The notes below the pieces were generated by a model, which did not search any database, had not been told where the DNA came from, and worked only from the letters and a program-made list of their open reading frames with translations. 64,000 bases of DNA, taken from positions 1,804,501-1,868,500 of the forward strand of contig JAJLRJ010000006.1 in NCBI GenBank assembly GCA_024195265.1, given 5' to 3'. The DNA is from Dendrophyllia cribrosa (Eukaryota; Cnidaria; Anthozoa; Scleractinia; Dendrophylliidae). Shown here in pieces: positions 52,931-63,381 of this stretch. Position 1 is the stretch's first letter; the number at the start of each line of letters is the position of its first letter. The translations under genes were made by a program, and so were the position numbers.

Positions 52931-53748
52931 GATGGTCTGGAGTTCCTTCATGATCAGTATGAAATGGCTTATCGTATAGTGCAATCAATACAGCCAGGAG
53001 TGCTTTGTCAACGATTATTTTCCTTCCCGATGGTAGTTCGTTTGGAAATCACCCGTTAGTTATACGTTTCCTTAAAGGCATGTTTGAAACAAGACCTTCA
53101 CTCCCACGATACAAGGACATATGGAATGTTTCTGTTGTTTTGGATTACTTAAAAACATTGTCCCCACTTGAGGAGTTGAACCTCAAGGACATCACTCACA
53201 AAACTGTTATGTTAGTTACATTGTTATCTGGCCAACGATGCCAAACTGTTCATGCGCTTACCATTAGCGGCATGAGGAACAAAAATGATGCTGTTCATTT
53301 TGAGATTACTCAACTTTTAAAGACTTCCAAACCTGGCAAGCATCAGGGACATTTAGAGTTTACACCATACCCAGTAGATCAGCGTTTATGCGTTGTAACC
53401 TGTCTTAAACAATATGTTAAACTAACTGAACCAGTGAGAGCTGGTCATGATTCTTTGTGGTTGAGTTATTGTAAACCTTTTCAACCAGTTAGTCGGGACA
53501 CTGTTAGTAGGTGGATTAAGAAAGTCCTGGAAAATGCTGGTATAAACACAAAGTTGTTTGGTGCTCACAGTACACGAGCTGCTGCTACTTCAGCTGCACA
53601 GTCAAATCACGTGTCCATAGACACCATTGTGAATGCTGCTGGGTGGTCTAGAGAGAGCACTTTTAGGAAGTTCTATAACAAACCGATTCAACCAGTTAAA
53701 AATTTTGGGGACGAACTTGTTTCCTTGTATGCATGTTCCAAGCAATAA
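52680..53748 (+). pseudogene. DIRS tyrosine recombinase, frameshifted
   Basis: Overlaps the end of the RT/RNase H frame in another frame, with a Ser/Thr-rich leader, then LPLIRDLLKSRGISAGATKI, TSTQKQYQTYHQRWRVF (core-binding domain), a shift at about 53000, and the catalytic domain: LLSGQRCQTVHALTI (first Arg), GAHSTRAAATSAA (HxxR, His codon 53567) and GWSRESTFRKFYNKPI (Tyr). It ends at TAA 53746-53748. All catalytic residues are present. The enzyme integrates the circular DNA without target duplication. Confidence 0.88.
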
Positions 53749-53792
53749 ATGGTCTTACTGTTATGTTTGTTCATGGCCACATTGCTTTAAAG

Positions 53793-54108
53793 TCTCACGT
53801 GACTTACTAGCGACTTAGACCAATGACGAAATAGAATTAAAAATTAAACGAGGCTTACCTGTAAGGTGAAGTTTGATTGGAATTCTATGAGTCATTGGTC
53901 AGGAGCTAGGAAGTCACGCCCACCCTATATTTACTTAATACTGGACACCCACCCATGTTTGTTGAATGTGTCCATTCACATGATTTGAAGACTGAATGCT
54001 CAGGTTCCCGCGCTCTATCTCACGTGACTTCCTAGCTCCTGACCAATGACTCATAGAATTCCAATCAAACTTCACCTTACAGGTAAGCCTCGTTTAATTT
54101 TTAATTAT
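53793..54108. repeat. DIRS internal complementary region and right terminal repeat
   Basis: 53793-53916: TCTCACGTGACTTACTAGCG then AATTAAAAATTAAACGAGGC and GAAGTTTGATTGGAATTCTA, i.e. complements of left end and right end fused. About 53990-54108: AATGCTCAGGTTCCCGCGCT to TAAGCCTCGTTTAATTTTTA, the right terminal repeat. Confidence 0.9.
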
Positions 54109-54188
54109 CAAGGAACAATTGTTTCTTTTGACTTTCAACAGTACATTACTCATGGTGACTTGTTTATTGTGTTTTTGGTTTAGGTTGA

Positions 54189-54890
54189 TCAGAAAACCCA
54201 GCCATTCACCGATCTGAACGAGCTCCCAATGTGATTTGTTCTCGTTTTAAACGTAACCGGCTGACGATAAATCCGAACGTTGAACAAGGCTAGCGGCACG
54301 GGAAGAAACACAATCGCGCTGACCCGAAATTCCGTCATCCAAATAAACAAAACAGCTATGTGACATGGCCGCCATCTCTTAACCAAGGGACGCAGAAGCT
54401 TGGTAAAACAAAAGCATGCTGTACTGAGACCGAAGGGAAGAACAGCAAACGTGAAATATCTAACAACTCCATTTAAAGGCCATGCGAAACCCAAAAACTG
54501 TTGATGAGGACGAAAAATGTCTGCATGGTGATATACAGACTGAAGATCCCACGTAAAAAACCCAAACCCTTGTTCGAAAACTTCACTCAGCGAGCGTAAA
54601 TCTTCATAGCGAAATTTTGGAAATTTCGGTTTCACTAAGTATTTATTAACCTCGCGCAGGTCTATGACAAGACGAAGCTTCTTGCCTTCGGCAACCGTAA
54701 GCGGATTTACGCAGTGCGGAGGAAAACTATGCTCTTCGAGCAGCTGCTATCAAATTAGTCGAGAATCGCTGCATCAACAAAATCAACATTCCTTAACGCT
54801 GAACGATTGTTAAAAGAAAACAACGAGGTAGAAAATTCAAGTAACGATAAGCTATAACCCTGTTTAATGGCGCCCATGATAAAGGAGGGA
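54189..54890 (-). pseudogene. Ngaro/DIRS-type reverse transcriptase fragment
   Basis: Minus strand: FRYEDLRSLSEVFEQGFGFF, TWDLQSVYHHADIFRPHQQF and YFTFAVLPFGLSTACFCFTK are RT motifs A-B of YR retroelements. The acidic residue of motif A is present (WDL), and a TEF/MTE sequence replaces the YxDD region, which is frameshifted. Upstream (to about 54890) PSFIMGAIKQGYSL-like and NNRSALRNVDFVDAAI can be read with stops. It probably belongs to the same family as the split-repeat elements on either side, whose own RT is deleted. Confidence 0.7.
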
Positions 54891-55151
54891 GCGTCCGACG
54901 TCTGCTCCCAGAAATCGAAAGACTATTCTCAGTGCCAAAAAGTGTCACGAAATCAGCCGTGCGGAATTTTCTTCCCGCTTTTGGTACCCCGGGTGAATTG
55001 ATCATTAGCCTACTACTCCCTGGGGGTTCTAATTACCTATTTAAGATTCGTTTTCTGGTATTTTTTCCCTCTTTTGCCAAGTTACGCGCTCGGCGTCGTT
55101 TGTCCAGAATATTTTTTCAAGTTATCGCTAACGTCGCCGAAGCTCTTGTCT

Positions 55152-55277
55152 ATGGCTGCTCCTGTCCGGCCTGATCCGGCTGCGTTAGCTGCTCTGCAGG
55201 ACCCCGTTCCTGATCCGCCAGCACCCGCAGGACCTGTCCAAAACCCAGACCCACAAAATGCTGATCAACTGCACTGA
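55152..55277 (+). CDS. Leader mini-ORF of the second YR element (41 aa)
   Basis: ATG 55152 to TGA 55275-55277. Pro/Ala/Asp-rich: MAAPVRPDPAALAALQDPVP, ending QNADQLH. Positioned exactly like the mini-ORF at 21671-21757 and followed by donor-like GTATGG at 55280. Either a short leader peptide or exon 1 of gag. Confidence 0.5.
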   Translation: MAAPVRPDPAALAALQDPVPDPPAPAGPVQNPDPQNADQLH

Positions 55278-55959
55278 GTGGTATGGGTTTCATTTCTATC
55301 TTATTTATTGCGCTAGTCTTAGCCGTTGTTCTTCTCGTCGTTCGTGGCGTTTTTCGCTTGTCCCGTTCGCTTCGTTCTACTTTATTAGTTTTGCCTCATG
55401 CTTCGCTTCTTTTTGCCCGCTTTAGTTCTTTCGCTTTTTGTCGCGCGCTACTTTGTTTCTCTTCGTGTTCGTTGTCGCCTTTTTTGTTTCACGTTTCTGT
55501 TGTGTTTTGACCGTTTTCACCATTATTTCTCGTTGCCTACCTCGGGTGGTTTTCCCTTTGGCTCGTTTACCTTCGTTTTCGGTTCCTTTGTCTTAGTATT
55601 TTTACGCCTTTGCACGCCTGGTTTTTCGTTTCTTTTGTCAGTTTCGCTGTCGTATCATTTTCCTTTGCTTTCAGTGCCCGTTTTGTTCACTCTCTTGCGT
55701 TTTAGCTTTGCCTCTGTTGTTTTTCGTGGCGTTCGGTTTATCTCGGTTCTGCTCGTTTGGCCCTTCTTGGGCCGCGCGTTTCCCGCTTTGTTCCCGCTCG
55801 TGTTTTGTGTTATTACTTGTTGGTAGGGCGTTTGCTTACCCACTCGTTTTCCTAGCTGTTTTCAGTACTCGCGTCTCTAGGGTTATTAGTCAGTTTTCGG
55901 TTTATTGTGTGTCGGGCATTATTCGGTTCCTCGGGTTTCTAGATTTTTCAATTGCTCGG

Positions 55960-57190
55960 GTGTTTAGTGTTTTCGTCGGGCGTTTCCGGTTGCTTGTGTG
56001 TCTAGCGTCTTCAGTTGCTCATGTGTTAAACCTTTTCAGTTGCTCGTGTGTCGAGCGTTTTCGGTCGCTCGTGTATCAAACCTTTTCAGTTGCTCGTGCG
56101 TCGAGCGTTTCCGGTTGCTCATGTGCCTAGCCTTTTCAGTTGTTCGTGTGTCGTGCGTTTTTCGGTTGCTCGTATGTCGAGTGTTTCGGTTGCTCGCGTG
56201 TTATGTGTTTTCAGTTCCACGTGTGTCGTGTGTTTTCAGTTTCTCGTGTGTCGAACGTTTTCAGTTGCTCGTGTGTCAGGCATTTTCGGTTGCTCGTTTG
56301 TCGCGCGTTTGCAGTCGCTCGTGTGCCTAGCGTTTTCAGTTTCTCGTGTGTCTAGCGTTTTCAGGTGCTCGTGTCTCAGGCGTTTTCAGTTGCTTGTGTG
56401 TCGAGCGTTTTCAGTTGCTCGTGTGTCGGGCGTTTTCGGTTGCTCGTGTGTCGAGCGTTTTCAGTTGCTCGTGTGTCGGGCGTTTTCAGTTGCTCGTGTG
56501 TCGAGCGTTTTCAGTTGCTCGTGTGTCGAGCGTTTTCAGTTGCTCGTGTGTCGAGCGTTTTTTCAGTTGCTCGTGTGTCGAGCGTTTTCAGTTGCTCGTG
56601 TGTCGAGCGTTTTTTCCGTTGCTCGTGTGTCGAGCGTTTTCAGTTGCTCGTGTGTCGGGCGTTTTCAGTTGCTCGTGTGTCGAGCGTTTTTTCAGTTGCT
56701 CGTGTTTCGGGCGTTTTTTCTCTTGCTCGTGTGTCGAGCGCTTTCAGTTTGTATCTTCCTCTTGTTCGTGTGTCGAGTGTTTTCAGTTGTTCGTGTGTCT
56801 AGCTTTTTCAGTTGCTCGTGTGTCGAGCGTTTTCGGTTTTTCGTGTGTCGAGCGTTTTCAGCTGCTCGTGTGTCTAGCGTTTTGTTCGTTCGTGTGTCCA
56901 GCGTTTTCAGTTGTTTCTCGTGTGTCTAGTGCCTTCAGTTCCTCGTGTGTCGAGCGATTTCAGTTGCGCGTGTGTCGGGCGTTTTTTGTGTCAAGCGTTT
57001 TCAGTGGCTCGTGTGTCGAGCACTCTCAGTTAATCTTATGTTAAGCGCTTTCAGTTTGGCACCTTTACGTTGTTCGTGTGTCGAACGTTTTTGGCTGCTC
57101 GTGTGTTGTGCGTTTTTAGTTGCTCGTGTGTCGAGCGTTTTTCTCAAGTTCGCTCGCGCAGCTCGTGTGTCGAGCGTTTTCGGTTGCTCG
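55960..57190 (+). repeat. 25-bp minisatellite in the second YR element
   Basis: About 45 copies of TTTTCAGTTGCTCGTGTGTC plus GAGCG, with variants TCGGGCG, TCTAGCG and TTTTTTCAG. The unit length is not a multiple of three, so long Cys/Arg/Val/Phe-rich frames are open in all three phases; they are artefacts. It occupies the same place (between leader ORF and gag position) as the 31-bp array of the first element, although the units are unrelated. Confidence 0.93.
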
Positions 57191-57199
57191 TGGCTCGGC

Positions 57200-57948
57200 T
57201 GGCCACGGAAGGCGCGTTTAATTTGCACTGTTAAGAAGTTTTGCCTTTTGCTTGTTCCCGGCTATTTAATTTGTTTATTTTGCGCTGTTGTTATTTTTGC
57301 CTCTGTGTATTACCGGCTGTTAGGTTTGTCTTTTATGCGCCGGTTTAGTTTTGTCTCTGTAATTCCTACAACTGGCCATTAAAGTTTGTTTTGTTCTGCG
57401 CTGGTCTAAGTTTGGTCTCTGTGCTTTACCGGCTTCTCATGTTTGTCTTATTTTGTGCTGTTTTAATTGTGTCTCGGTTTTTTACTGGCTATTTAGTTTG
57501 TCCCATTTTGCGCCGCTGTAGTCTCGGTTTATTTTTTCGCCCCAGTAGGCCCCGACCCCATCCTCCTCCTTGCCGTGACCAGAAGGGTAATCTTATTCAT
57601 GCCCTATAACCTGTTTTAGGACGGGTTCCTGGTCCGGCTCGGCTGGCGGATTCTTTCCCTCCCTATTTGGGGCTTCGTTCTCTTTCTTCAACGGTTTTAG
57701 CTTCGTTCTTTTCTCCTCCCTTTCCAGTACTGTACATCTGCTTCGTTTGCCGCGGCTCTTATGGAGGCTCAAGCGAACCCACGCTCGTTGTGGTGGTGCG
57801 ATTGGGAGGGTAATCCTGTCAGCTGGGCCGGACCTTTACCGTCTATTGAGATGGTTGCCTTCCTTTCTGAGTTTTGGAGAGGAACACTTATTAAAGTTGC
57901 TCGTTTCCTCCGGTTTGGTAGTCCCTGTCTCTTCGTCCGTAAATCGTT
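57200..57948 (+). other. T-rich degenerate repeats and short unknown ORF
   Basis: 57230-57540 has loosely repeated blocks of about 65 bp (TTTACCGGCT, TTTGCGC, TGTCTC). An ATG at 57761 opens EAQANPRSLWWCDWEGNPVS, which could be a remnant of the element's protein, but I do not recognise it. Confidence 0.4.
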
Positions 57949-58980
57949 GGCTAAATTTTGCCTCCCATATCTTATTCCGCTCAGGCGGTGAGTGTCTCTT
58001 TTTGGCAGTGAGGATTGTAAACTATTCTCATTGCCAAAAAGTGTCACGAAATCAGCCGTGCGGAATTTTCTTCCCGCTTTTGGTGCCCCGGGTGAATTGA
58101 TCATTAGCCTACTACTCCCCGGGGGTCCTAATTACCTATTTAAGATTCGTTTTCTGGTATTTTTTTCCCTCTTTTGCCAAGTAACGCGCTCGGCGTCGTG
58201 GTCCAGAATATTTTTTCCCTCCCTCCTCCCCTTCGGCGACGTTCCGGTACGCTTTCCTCACCGTGTCTTGCGACCTCCTGCCCAGGCTAAATTTTGTCTC
58301 CCATATCTTATTCCGCTAAGGCGGTGAGTGTCTCTTTTTGGCAGCGAGGATTGTTTACTAAGCCAAACGCCCTTTAACAGCTAATTCGTTAGAAGAGTAT
58401 TAGATCCTATGAACGACATTCGATCAATAAGTCAATGGTTTCTTCATCGGAATCCGAAACATCACCATCGTCCGAATTCAGTCATTGGCGACCATCGCCG
58501 GCTTTGCCAGTACAATTGGAGGCCAAGTGACCGTACTCCCAGCACTAAAAGCAAAAGAAAGGGAAAAATATAAAATAAATGCATATAAAAGGTATCGAAG
58601 TGCTAAATTATAGCGATAATAAATTAAGAACGGAACAAACAGCCAGAGTATTAAGGTGCCCTTTAAAACGAAGGTTACTCGCACATCAGATAAATAAAGA
58701 ATATAAAAATAAAGTTTATAGCCTGGTACACGTACTGGAGCGAGAGGGACTAACAGAATACATTAACGACCATATATACCCGTAGCGAAACAATAGTTAA
58801 TTAACTAGCAACAAATAGTGCTATAACAAGCTACACATGCCAATGGAATAACGCGTAGAAAGTCATTATCTCCTAAACTGCGTACCGGAGATAATTTGCA
58901 TTATAGTTAATTTAGAACACTGACAGTCTGAAAGGAATTCTGGGAAGTTAGCATTTTTGTTGAAAAAGAACAATCCTTAG

Positions 58981-59064
58981 TGTTCGGACAGGACTCGAAC
59001 CTACGACCCTTCGCTGACCAACATGATATCCTCTCTTCTTACCACTAGACCACCACGCTGCTGG
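58981..59064 (-). tRNA. tRNA-like sequence, copy of 33594-33672
   Basis: Minus strand A box TGGTCTAGTGG and B box GGTTCGAGTCC, same sequence as the left arm. Confidence 0.45.
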
Positions 59065-59080
59065 TTGAGCAAACCTCAAT

Positions 59081-59352
59081 AGCGTTCCGCCCGGATTCTA
59101 AAAATAGAAAACTCGCGCAGTATCATGGGATTGAAATGCGTACAAACATTCGAGAACTATGCAGGAAGCTACGAAAAAAGCAGGTGCTACGAAGCACTGT
59201 TCTTGGGTACAACTCGACAATTATCCTGAACATGTACAGGAATCGCAAAAACTGGTGTTTCCGAGGCAGCCATTTTGAAATATTTGTCCGCATTTCGATC
59301 CCACAATGCAATGCTGCCAAATATGACGTCACCTGGGCGGAACGCTATTTTT
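59081..59352. mobile_element. About 270-bp MITE absent from the left arm
   Basis: Ends ATAGCGTTCCGCCC and complementary GGGCGGAACGCTAT. The left arm has uninterrupted AAATTCTTTTAAC-type sequence at the corresponding site (near 33575), which marks the empty site. Inside, AAATATTTGTCCGCATTTCG is complementary to CGAAATGCG(T)ACAAACATT near the left end. No gene. Confidence 0.8.
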
Positions 59353-59592
59353 TAACATAATAAAATTCAAACCTCAAAGCAAACCTCAATTTTTTAACAT
59401 AATAAAATTCAGTAAGCCTATAAAATCACTCGCTTGAAAATAATTTTAGAAAGTAAATGGAAAAGCTTGATCACCAAACCTCAACAAAAAGCTAACCATT
59501 TGAAATCAGCGCTTAGGCCTAAACACTGTAGATCAATTATATTCTATGCAAGTCTCAAATAAATATCTTGCAGATATAATTTCCCATCGCCT

Positions 59593-59668
59593 TGTTGTTC
59601 GGTGGTCTAGTGGTAAGAAGACGTTCCTAGTAGCGGTAGTTCAGGGTTCGAATCCAGTCCAAATAACA
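59593..59668 (+). tRNA. tRNA-like sequence, copy of 33256-33327
   Basis: A box TGGTCTAGTGG and B box GGTTCGAATCC, same sequence as the left arm. Confidence 0.45.
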
Positions 59669-59895
59669 TGTTTTTTTCTTTATTTCTTCTTTTCTGAAAT
59701 GTCCTGGGAAACAGTGTTCTAAATTAACTATAATCGTAAATTCAGAGCAATTTGAGAATTAACGATAATCGTTAATTTCAGAGAGGAGATCATGTTGCCC
59801 CGGCAGTTCGTCTTGGATACGTCACCGAAACGAATTGACCGTGAAGGACTGGGAAAAAGCCATACAGATTTTAGTCGTTTTCCGATGTGTTGCAC

Positions 59896-59986
59896 CCCGG
59901 TTGTTCAAAAGGTGGATAGCGCTATCCACCGGATAAATCACTATCCAGTGGATAACGCAATTGGTTTTGCACACCTTTATCCGCTG

Positions 59987-60019
<33 letters not shown>

Positions 60020-60036
60020 CCTTTTGAACAACCGGG
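59896..60036. mobile_element. Palindromic MITE, copy of 32882-33022
   Basis: CCCGGTTGTTCAAAAGGTGG ends with the GATAGCGCTATCCACC repeats. Confidence 0.85.
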
Positions 60037-60170
60037 ATGCAGGGGACGTGGTAACTGGGCTAGAGTTTCTACATAGTAGCGGAATTGCTCACCGAGACTT
60101 AAAGCCTGGCAACACTCTCGTTTGCAACCAACACTACGATACCAATTACCATGCATTTCAAGTATAAGAT
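60036..60170 (+). pseudogene. Protein kinase catalytic-loop fragment, copy 2
   Basis: Reads VVTGLEFLHSSGIAHRDLKP then GNTLVCNQHYDTNYHAFQV and stop. It has the HRDLKPGN of kinase subdomain VIb and nothing on either side, and is identical in extent to the left-arm copy. Confidence 0.7.
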
Positions 60171-60500
60171 ATAATCTGTGACAACATCCGGAGGACAGAA
60201 AAAAATGAAATTAAAAAAGTCGAAAAAATACTTTTTGTTTTCATTTTACAAAATCCATGTTTTACAAATCCATGTTTTACAAGTCCATGTTTTACAAATC
60301 CAGTCCATCTTTTACAAATCCAGTCCAGTATATCTTACAAGTGAAACAAAAGAAACGGCAAACTGATCCTTACGGCAGAAAAACAGAAGCAGAAGCAAAT
60401 AAAATAAAATAAAATAAAATAAAAGTGGAATATAATAGTGCCCATGCATATCTCACAATATGCATGGTAACGAGGCCAACATACGTATTTTTATTTAAAA

Positions 60501-60965
60501 TTAACCCATTCACACCTGAGGATTTTTACGTTTTTGAGTGATTTTCTGCATACACACGCCCCATAGGATTTCGTGACTGCATATTTGGAGTTACCATTGA
60601 AAGTGCTGCTGTTCTAAAACACTGAAGGCTCGAGTTTACTGGAAACGTCATTGTGACGATCTCATTTTGCTTGCTTGATTTGCAATAAAGGGTCCAATAT
60701 GAATTATCTACGATTTTTGGTAAGTTCACAGCCATTTTTCATCTTTAGTAGCTGCCTGGTGAGCATCATTAAGCTTGGAGGTAGTTCAGAGTCCACTTCT
60801 CAATGAAGCGAGTTAGTTGTTGTACTTCGTTTGCGAATTTGGCTCGTTGCAACCTCGTTCCCAGGGTCTTCTCGGTTTTCAATATGGCGGCGCTTCGGGA
60901 GAAGACCCTGGTACACAGCAGATCACGTGATCAAAATCTGCACTATTTGTGAAGATGTATTCAAA
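60501..60965. other. No gene seen; imperfect hairpin
   Basis: CCAGGGTCTTCTC (60858-60870) and GAGAAGACCCTGG (60899-60911) are perfect 13-bp inverted repeats around GGTTTTCAATATGGCGGCGC. Otherwise featureless. Confidence 0.5.
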
Positions 60966-61055
60966 ATGGCGGCCAAGGAAAAGAGTGAGAAGATCTGGGT
61001 ACGAGATAGCCAAGGAGGGATTTCTGTGGAGCCAAGTGGAACCATTTATCGACCT
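60966..61055 (+). CDS. Candidate first coding exon
   Basis: ATG in a good context (AAAATGGCG) starts MAAKEKSEKIWVRDSQGGIS and reaches a donor-like CCT|GTAAAG after 30 codons, phase 0. Unspliced, translation would run on to a stop at about 61092. No downstream exon could be identified, so this is a weak candidate. Confidence 0.3.
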
Positions 61056-63213
61056 GTAAAGTTTTTCTTTGCCTTGCTGTTTCAAGAAAAATGATACACA
61101 GGCAATGAAGGTAAAACTTCGAAACGCCGCAGCTTGCGAAACATGTTTTCTTTTTTCAAGGAAGCACGATTTTTCAAAGGAAAGGAGTAAAGCAGTGAGT
61201 AAAGTTACCGTCTCAGCTAAGGGAGTTTTGATTTCTTATATTATGGTATTTTCGGCTTCTTTTCCCACGATCACGCCCGCAAGCAACAAAATAGCATGAA
61301 GTTTTTGTGGTAATATTTTTTCGATTTAACCGTCGATGCTTCTGTAGTTGCTCTTGCGCGGGTATCACCGTTTTGTTGGCATTTTAAAGTAATTTACCGT
61401 CTTCCCCTCAATAAAACACTTTTTCTTGATCTTTTACTCAGATGGTTTGCTGATCCAGTCAAAACAATGACAACAGCAAAATATGTTATATCAAGTGCTT
61501 TTTATTTACTCATTTCCGAGAATATATCTCGGCCACCAAGTTAACATTTTCTAAAAAAAAAAGGAAAGAAAAGTGAAGACAATTAAGTCAAAGTATTTTT
61601 CCCATATTTGTTAGGTGTTTGTCAGAATTGTTTCTGAGGAAAAAATTACCAAACAAATCAAATAAAACTGTAAAATTGAAGATTAAAGTACATTTATTCC
61701 ATTTCCAAATGCAGCTACATCCTCCCTAAATGGTGACCAGGGGATGTGACAGTATTCTGAAACCAGCAAATAAACAAGTCATGGGCCAAAGCTACTCGTC
61801 CCGTTTCATTTAACTGCCAAAATCTTTAACTCCAAATCTGCCGACTTTATACACACTTCCCTGTCAATCCCTTCCTGGATATTGCACATGAGGTATATAT
61901 ATTGGTTTATGGCAACTAACTGTGACTGGCATAGAAAATCCCCTCTGGCAAATTGTAACACTGGGGATGAATTGATGAGGAAACCCTTCTAAAGTTAAAA
62001 TAATACATAGCTTTGGTCAACTTTAGAAGCTGGGCTGGGCTTCCTAAATCTAGTGATTGTTTACAGGTAGAAAGGTTAGGTCACTTAATTACCTGATTGC
62101 TTTAAATCATAGCTTCCCTGTCTGATGTGGCAGGGATGCTTGTAAGTCCTTACAACCCCTAAGGCCATGTCAGTGGGAATCTTCTGCTCCTGACACATTA
62201 AACAAAGTCAGACTGGACTGCAAGAGAAAGGCCTGACCAGAAAGCACCTTGTTCTCCATGGTTGGGTTAAAAACTAAAATGTTAATAAAACATCACAAAG
62301 AGGCCTAATATGTCATACTTACAACAAGGATGGCTCCCAAATAAGAACGAAATTAGGAGCTATTCCTTCTCTGTTGGACAAGTGACAGAATTTACTCATC
62401 AGACAGAAAAAATCCACTAAATCTGAGCCATGATTGTCAAAATTCATCAACATCTCCCTCCTTCATAGAGGCTTTTTTCAGTAAAAAATTGAAATGTAGA
62501 AAATATAAAATGAAAAGGGGGCACATGGGGAACATTTCTTGTGCACTTCACTTTTTCCCCTCCCCAGCCTCAGCTCAAAGACTTCTTACTGTGGCATGAA
62601 AGAATGTTTCACAGCTGATTATATCCTAGAATTTTTTTTTATTGTATCAACCCAATGGCTTGCAATGATTACCATTCTGAAATCCTGATAGTTCAAAGCC
62701 ATATTAATCATATCATTTACTCATTCAAACAAGGAATAAAAATTAATTTCATGCTTGACATTCTTCTCCACTGTTTTTAAGCAAACAGACTGGCTCTTAA
62801 ACCTTAAGCTGACTAGAGGCAAAAACATGTTAAATAGTTTCTGCTGACATGTGTTTCTCAAAAGTGCAGAAAACTTTGGAGCCCGAAAAGCTGTTATGTG
62901 CAGAATGTTTGCCAAGAAAAATTGAATTTTTAATGATTTTGAAAACTAAGCCAAAAAAAACCACCCTAAGATCATTAGTCCAAACAAGTTGGTATGTACC
63001 CTGCATGGGTGCCTCTCATCTCTCTCATATTACATGCCTCTTTTGACTCATATTGTTGCCACAAGGAAGAGCCTCAGGGTAAAAGGCCTGCTGCAAGAGA
63101 ACTTCTGGTATCCACAGTGCCTGGGATGAATTGCCAGCTATAAACTACATTGCCATTTCATAGAAACAAAATCTTAAAAACAGTTCTTGGGCCTGAAATG
63201 TGGTTGGGAATTT
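61056..63213. other. No gene seen
   Basis: AT-rich; if the exon at 60966 is real this is intron. No domain, tandem repeat or clear palindrome noticed. Confidence 0.45.
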
Positions 63214-63381
63214 TGAGGGTAAGATTTCCATATAATCCCACAAATTATGAATAAGTTCTATTAACATGAATAAGTTCTAAAGACTGAAACAAAAGCCAGA
63301 ACAAAAGATTGCCTAAATAAAAACAATAGTACATACATGCATGTGCAAAATTAATGTTGGGGGTTATACTAAAATCTTGCC
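63214..63381. mobile_element. MITE, GGGTAAGATTTCC family
   Basis: GAGGGTAAGATTTCCATATA on the left pairs imperfectly with the right end (GGGGGTTATACTAAAATCTT). Related to 39665-39823 but more diverged. Confidence 0.6.

Larger units (their letters stand above)
49578..54108 (+). mobile_element. DIRS-like retrotransposon, full length
   Basis: Contains gag, RT/RNase H and tyrosine recombinase in DIRS order. Left inverted repeat (49578-49650, CACGTGAGATAGAGCGCGGG) is complementary to the right repeat (about 53990-54108). The internal complementary region 53793-53916 is complementary to the left terminus followed by the right terminus, joined at AATTAAAAATTAAACGAGGC. This triple arrangement is diagnostic of DIRS and templates the circular intermediate. 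Coding frames have about four single-base shifts, two in homopolymers or dinucleotides, so the copy is recent or imperfectly assembled. Confidence 0.93.
54923..58353 (+). mobile_element. Second split-repeat YR retroelement, internally deleted
   Basis: A1 54923-55150, B1 57949-58021, A2 58022-58284 and B2 58285-58353: the same A1...B1-A2-B2 plan as 16654-21950, on the opposite strand. A1 and A2 share CTATTCTCA(G/T)TGCC and AGCCGTGCGGAATTTTCTTC; B1 and B2 share GGCTAAATTTTG(C/T)CTCCCA. Inside are a 41-codon leader ORF, a T-rich region, a 25-bp minisatellite and a short unknown ORF; gag, RT and recombinase are absent. It is therefore a non-autonomous derivative. Confidence 0.82.
57862..60500. 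repeat. Inverted segmental duplication, right arm
   Basis: Reverse complement of 32410-34797, starting inside the 3' part of the YR element and running through its flank to the ATTTTATTTT repeat. The flank next to B2 (TTTACTAAGCCAAACGCCCT) is the same in both arms, so the retroelement was already in place before the duplication. Differences include one 270-bp MITE and scattered substitutions. Confidence 0.88.

Noticed and set aside
55998..57382. Very long Cys/Arg/Val/Phe-rich open frames in all three plus-strand phases
   Set aside because: They follow the 25-bp minisatellite exactly; a non-triplet unit without stops opens every frame. No start context, domain or codon bias supports a protein.
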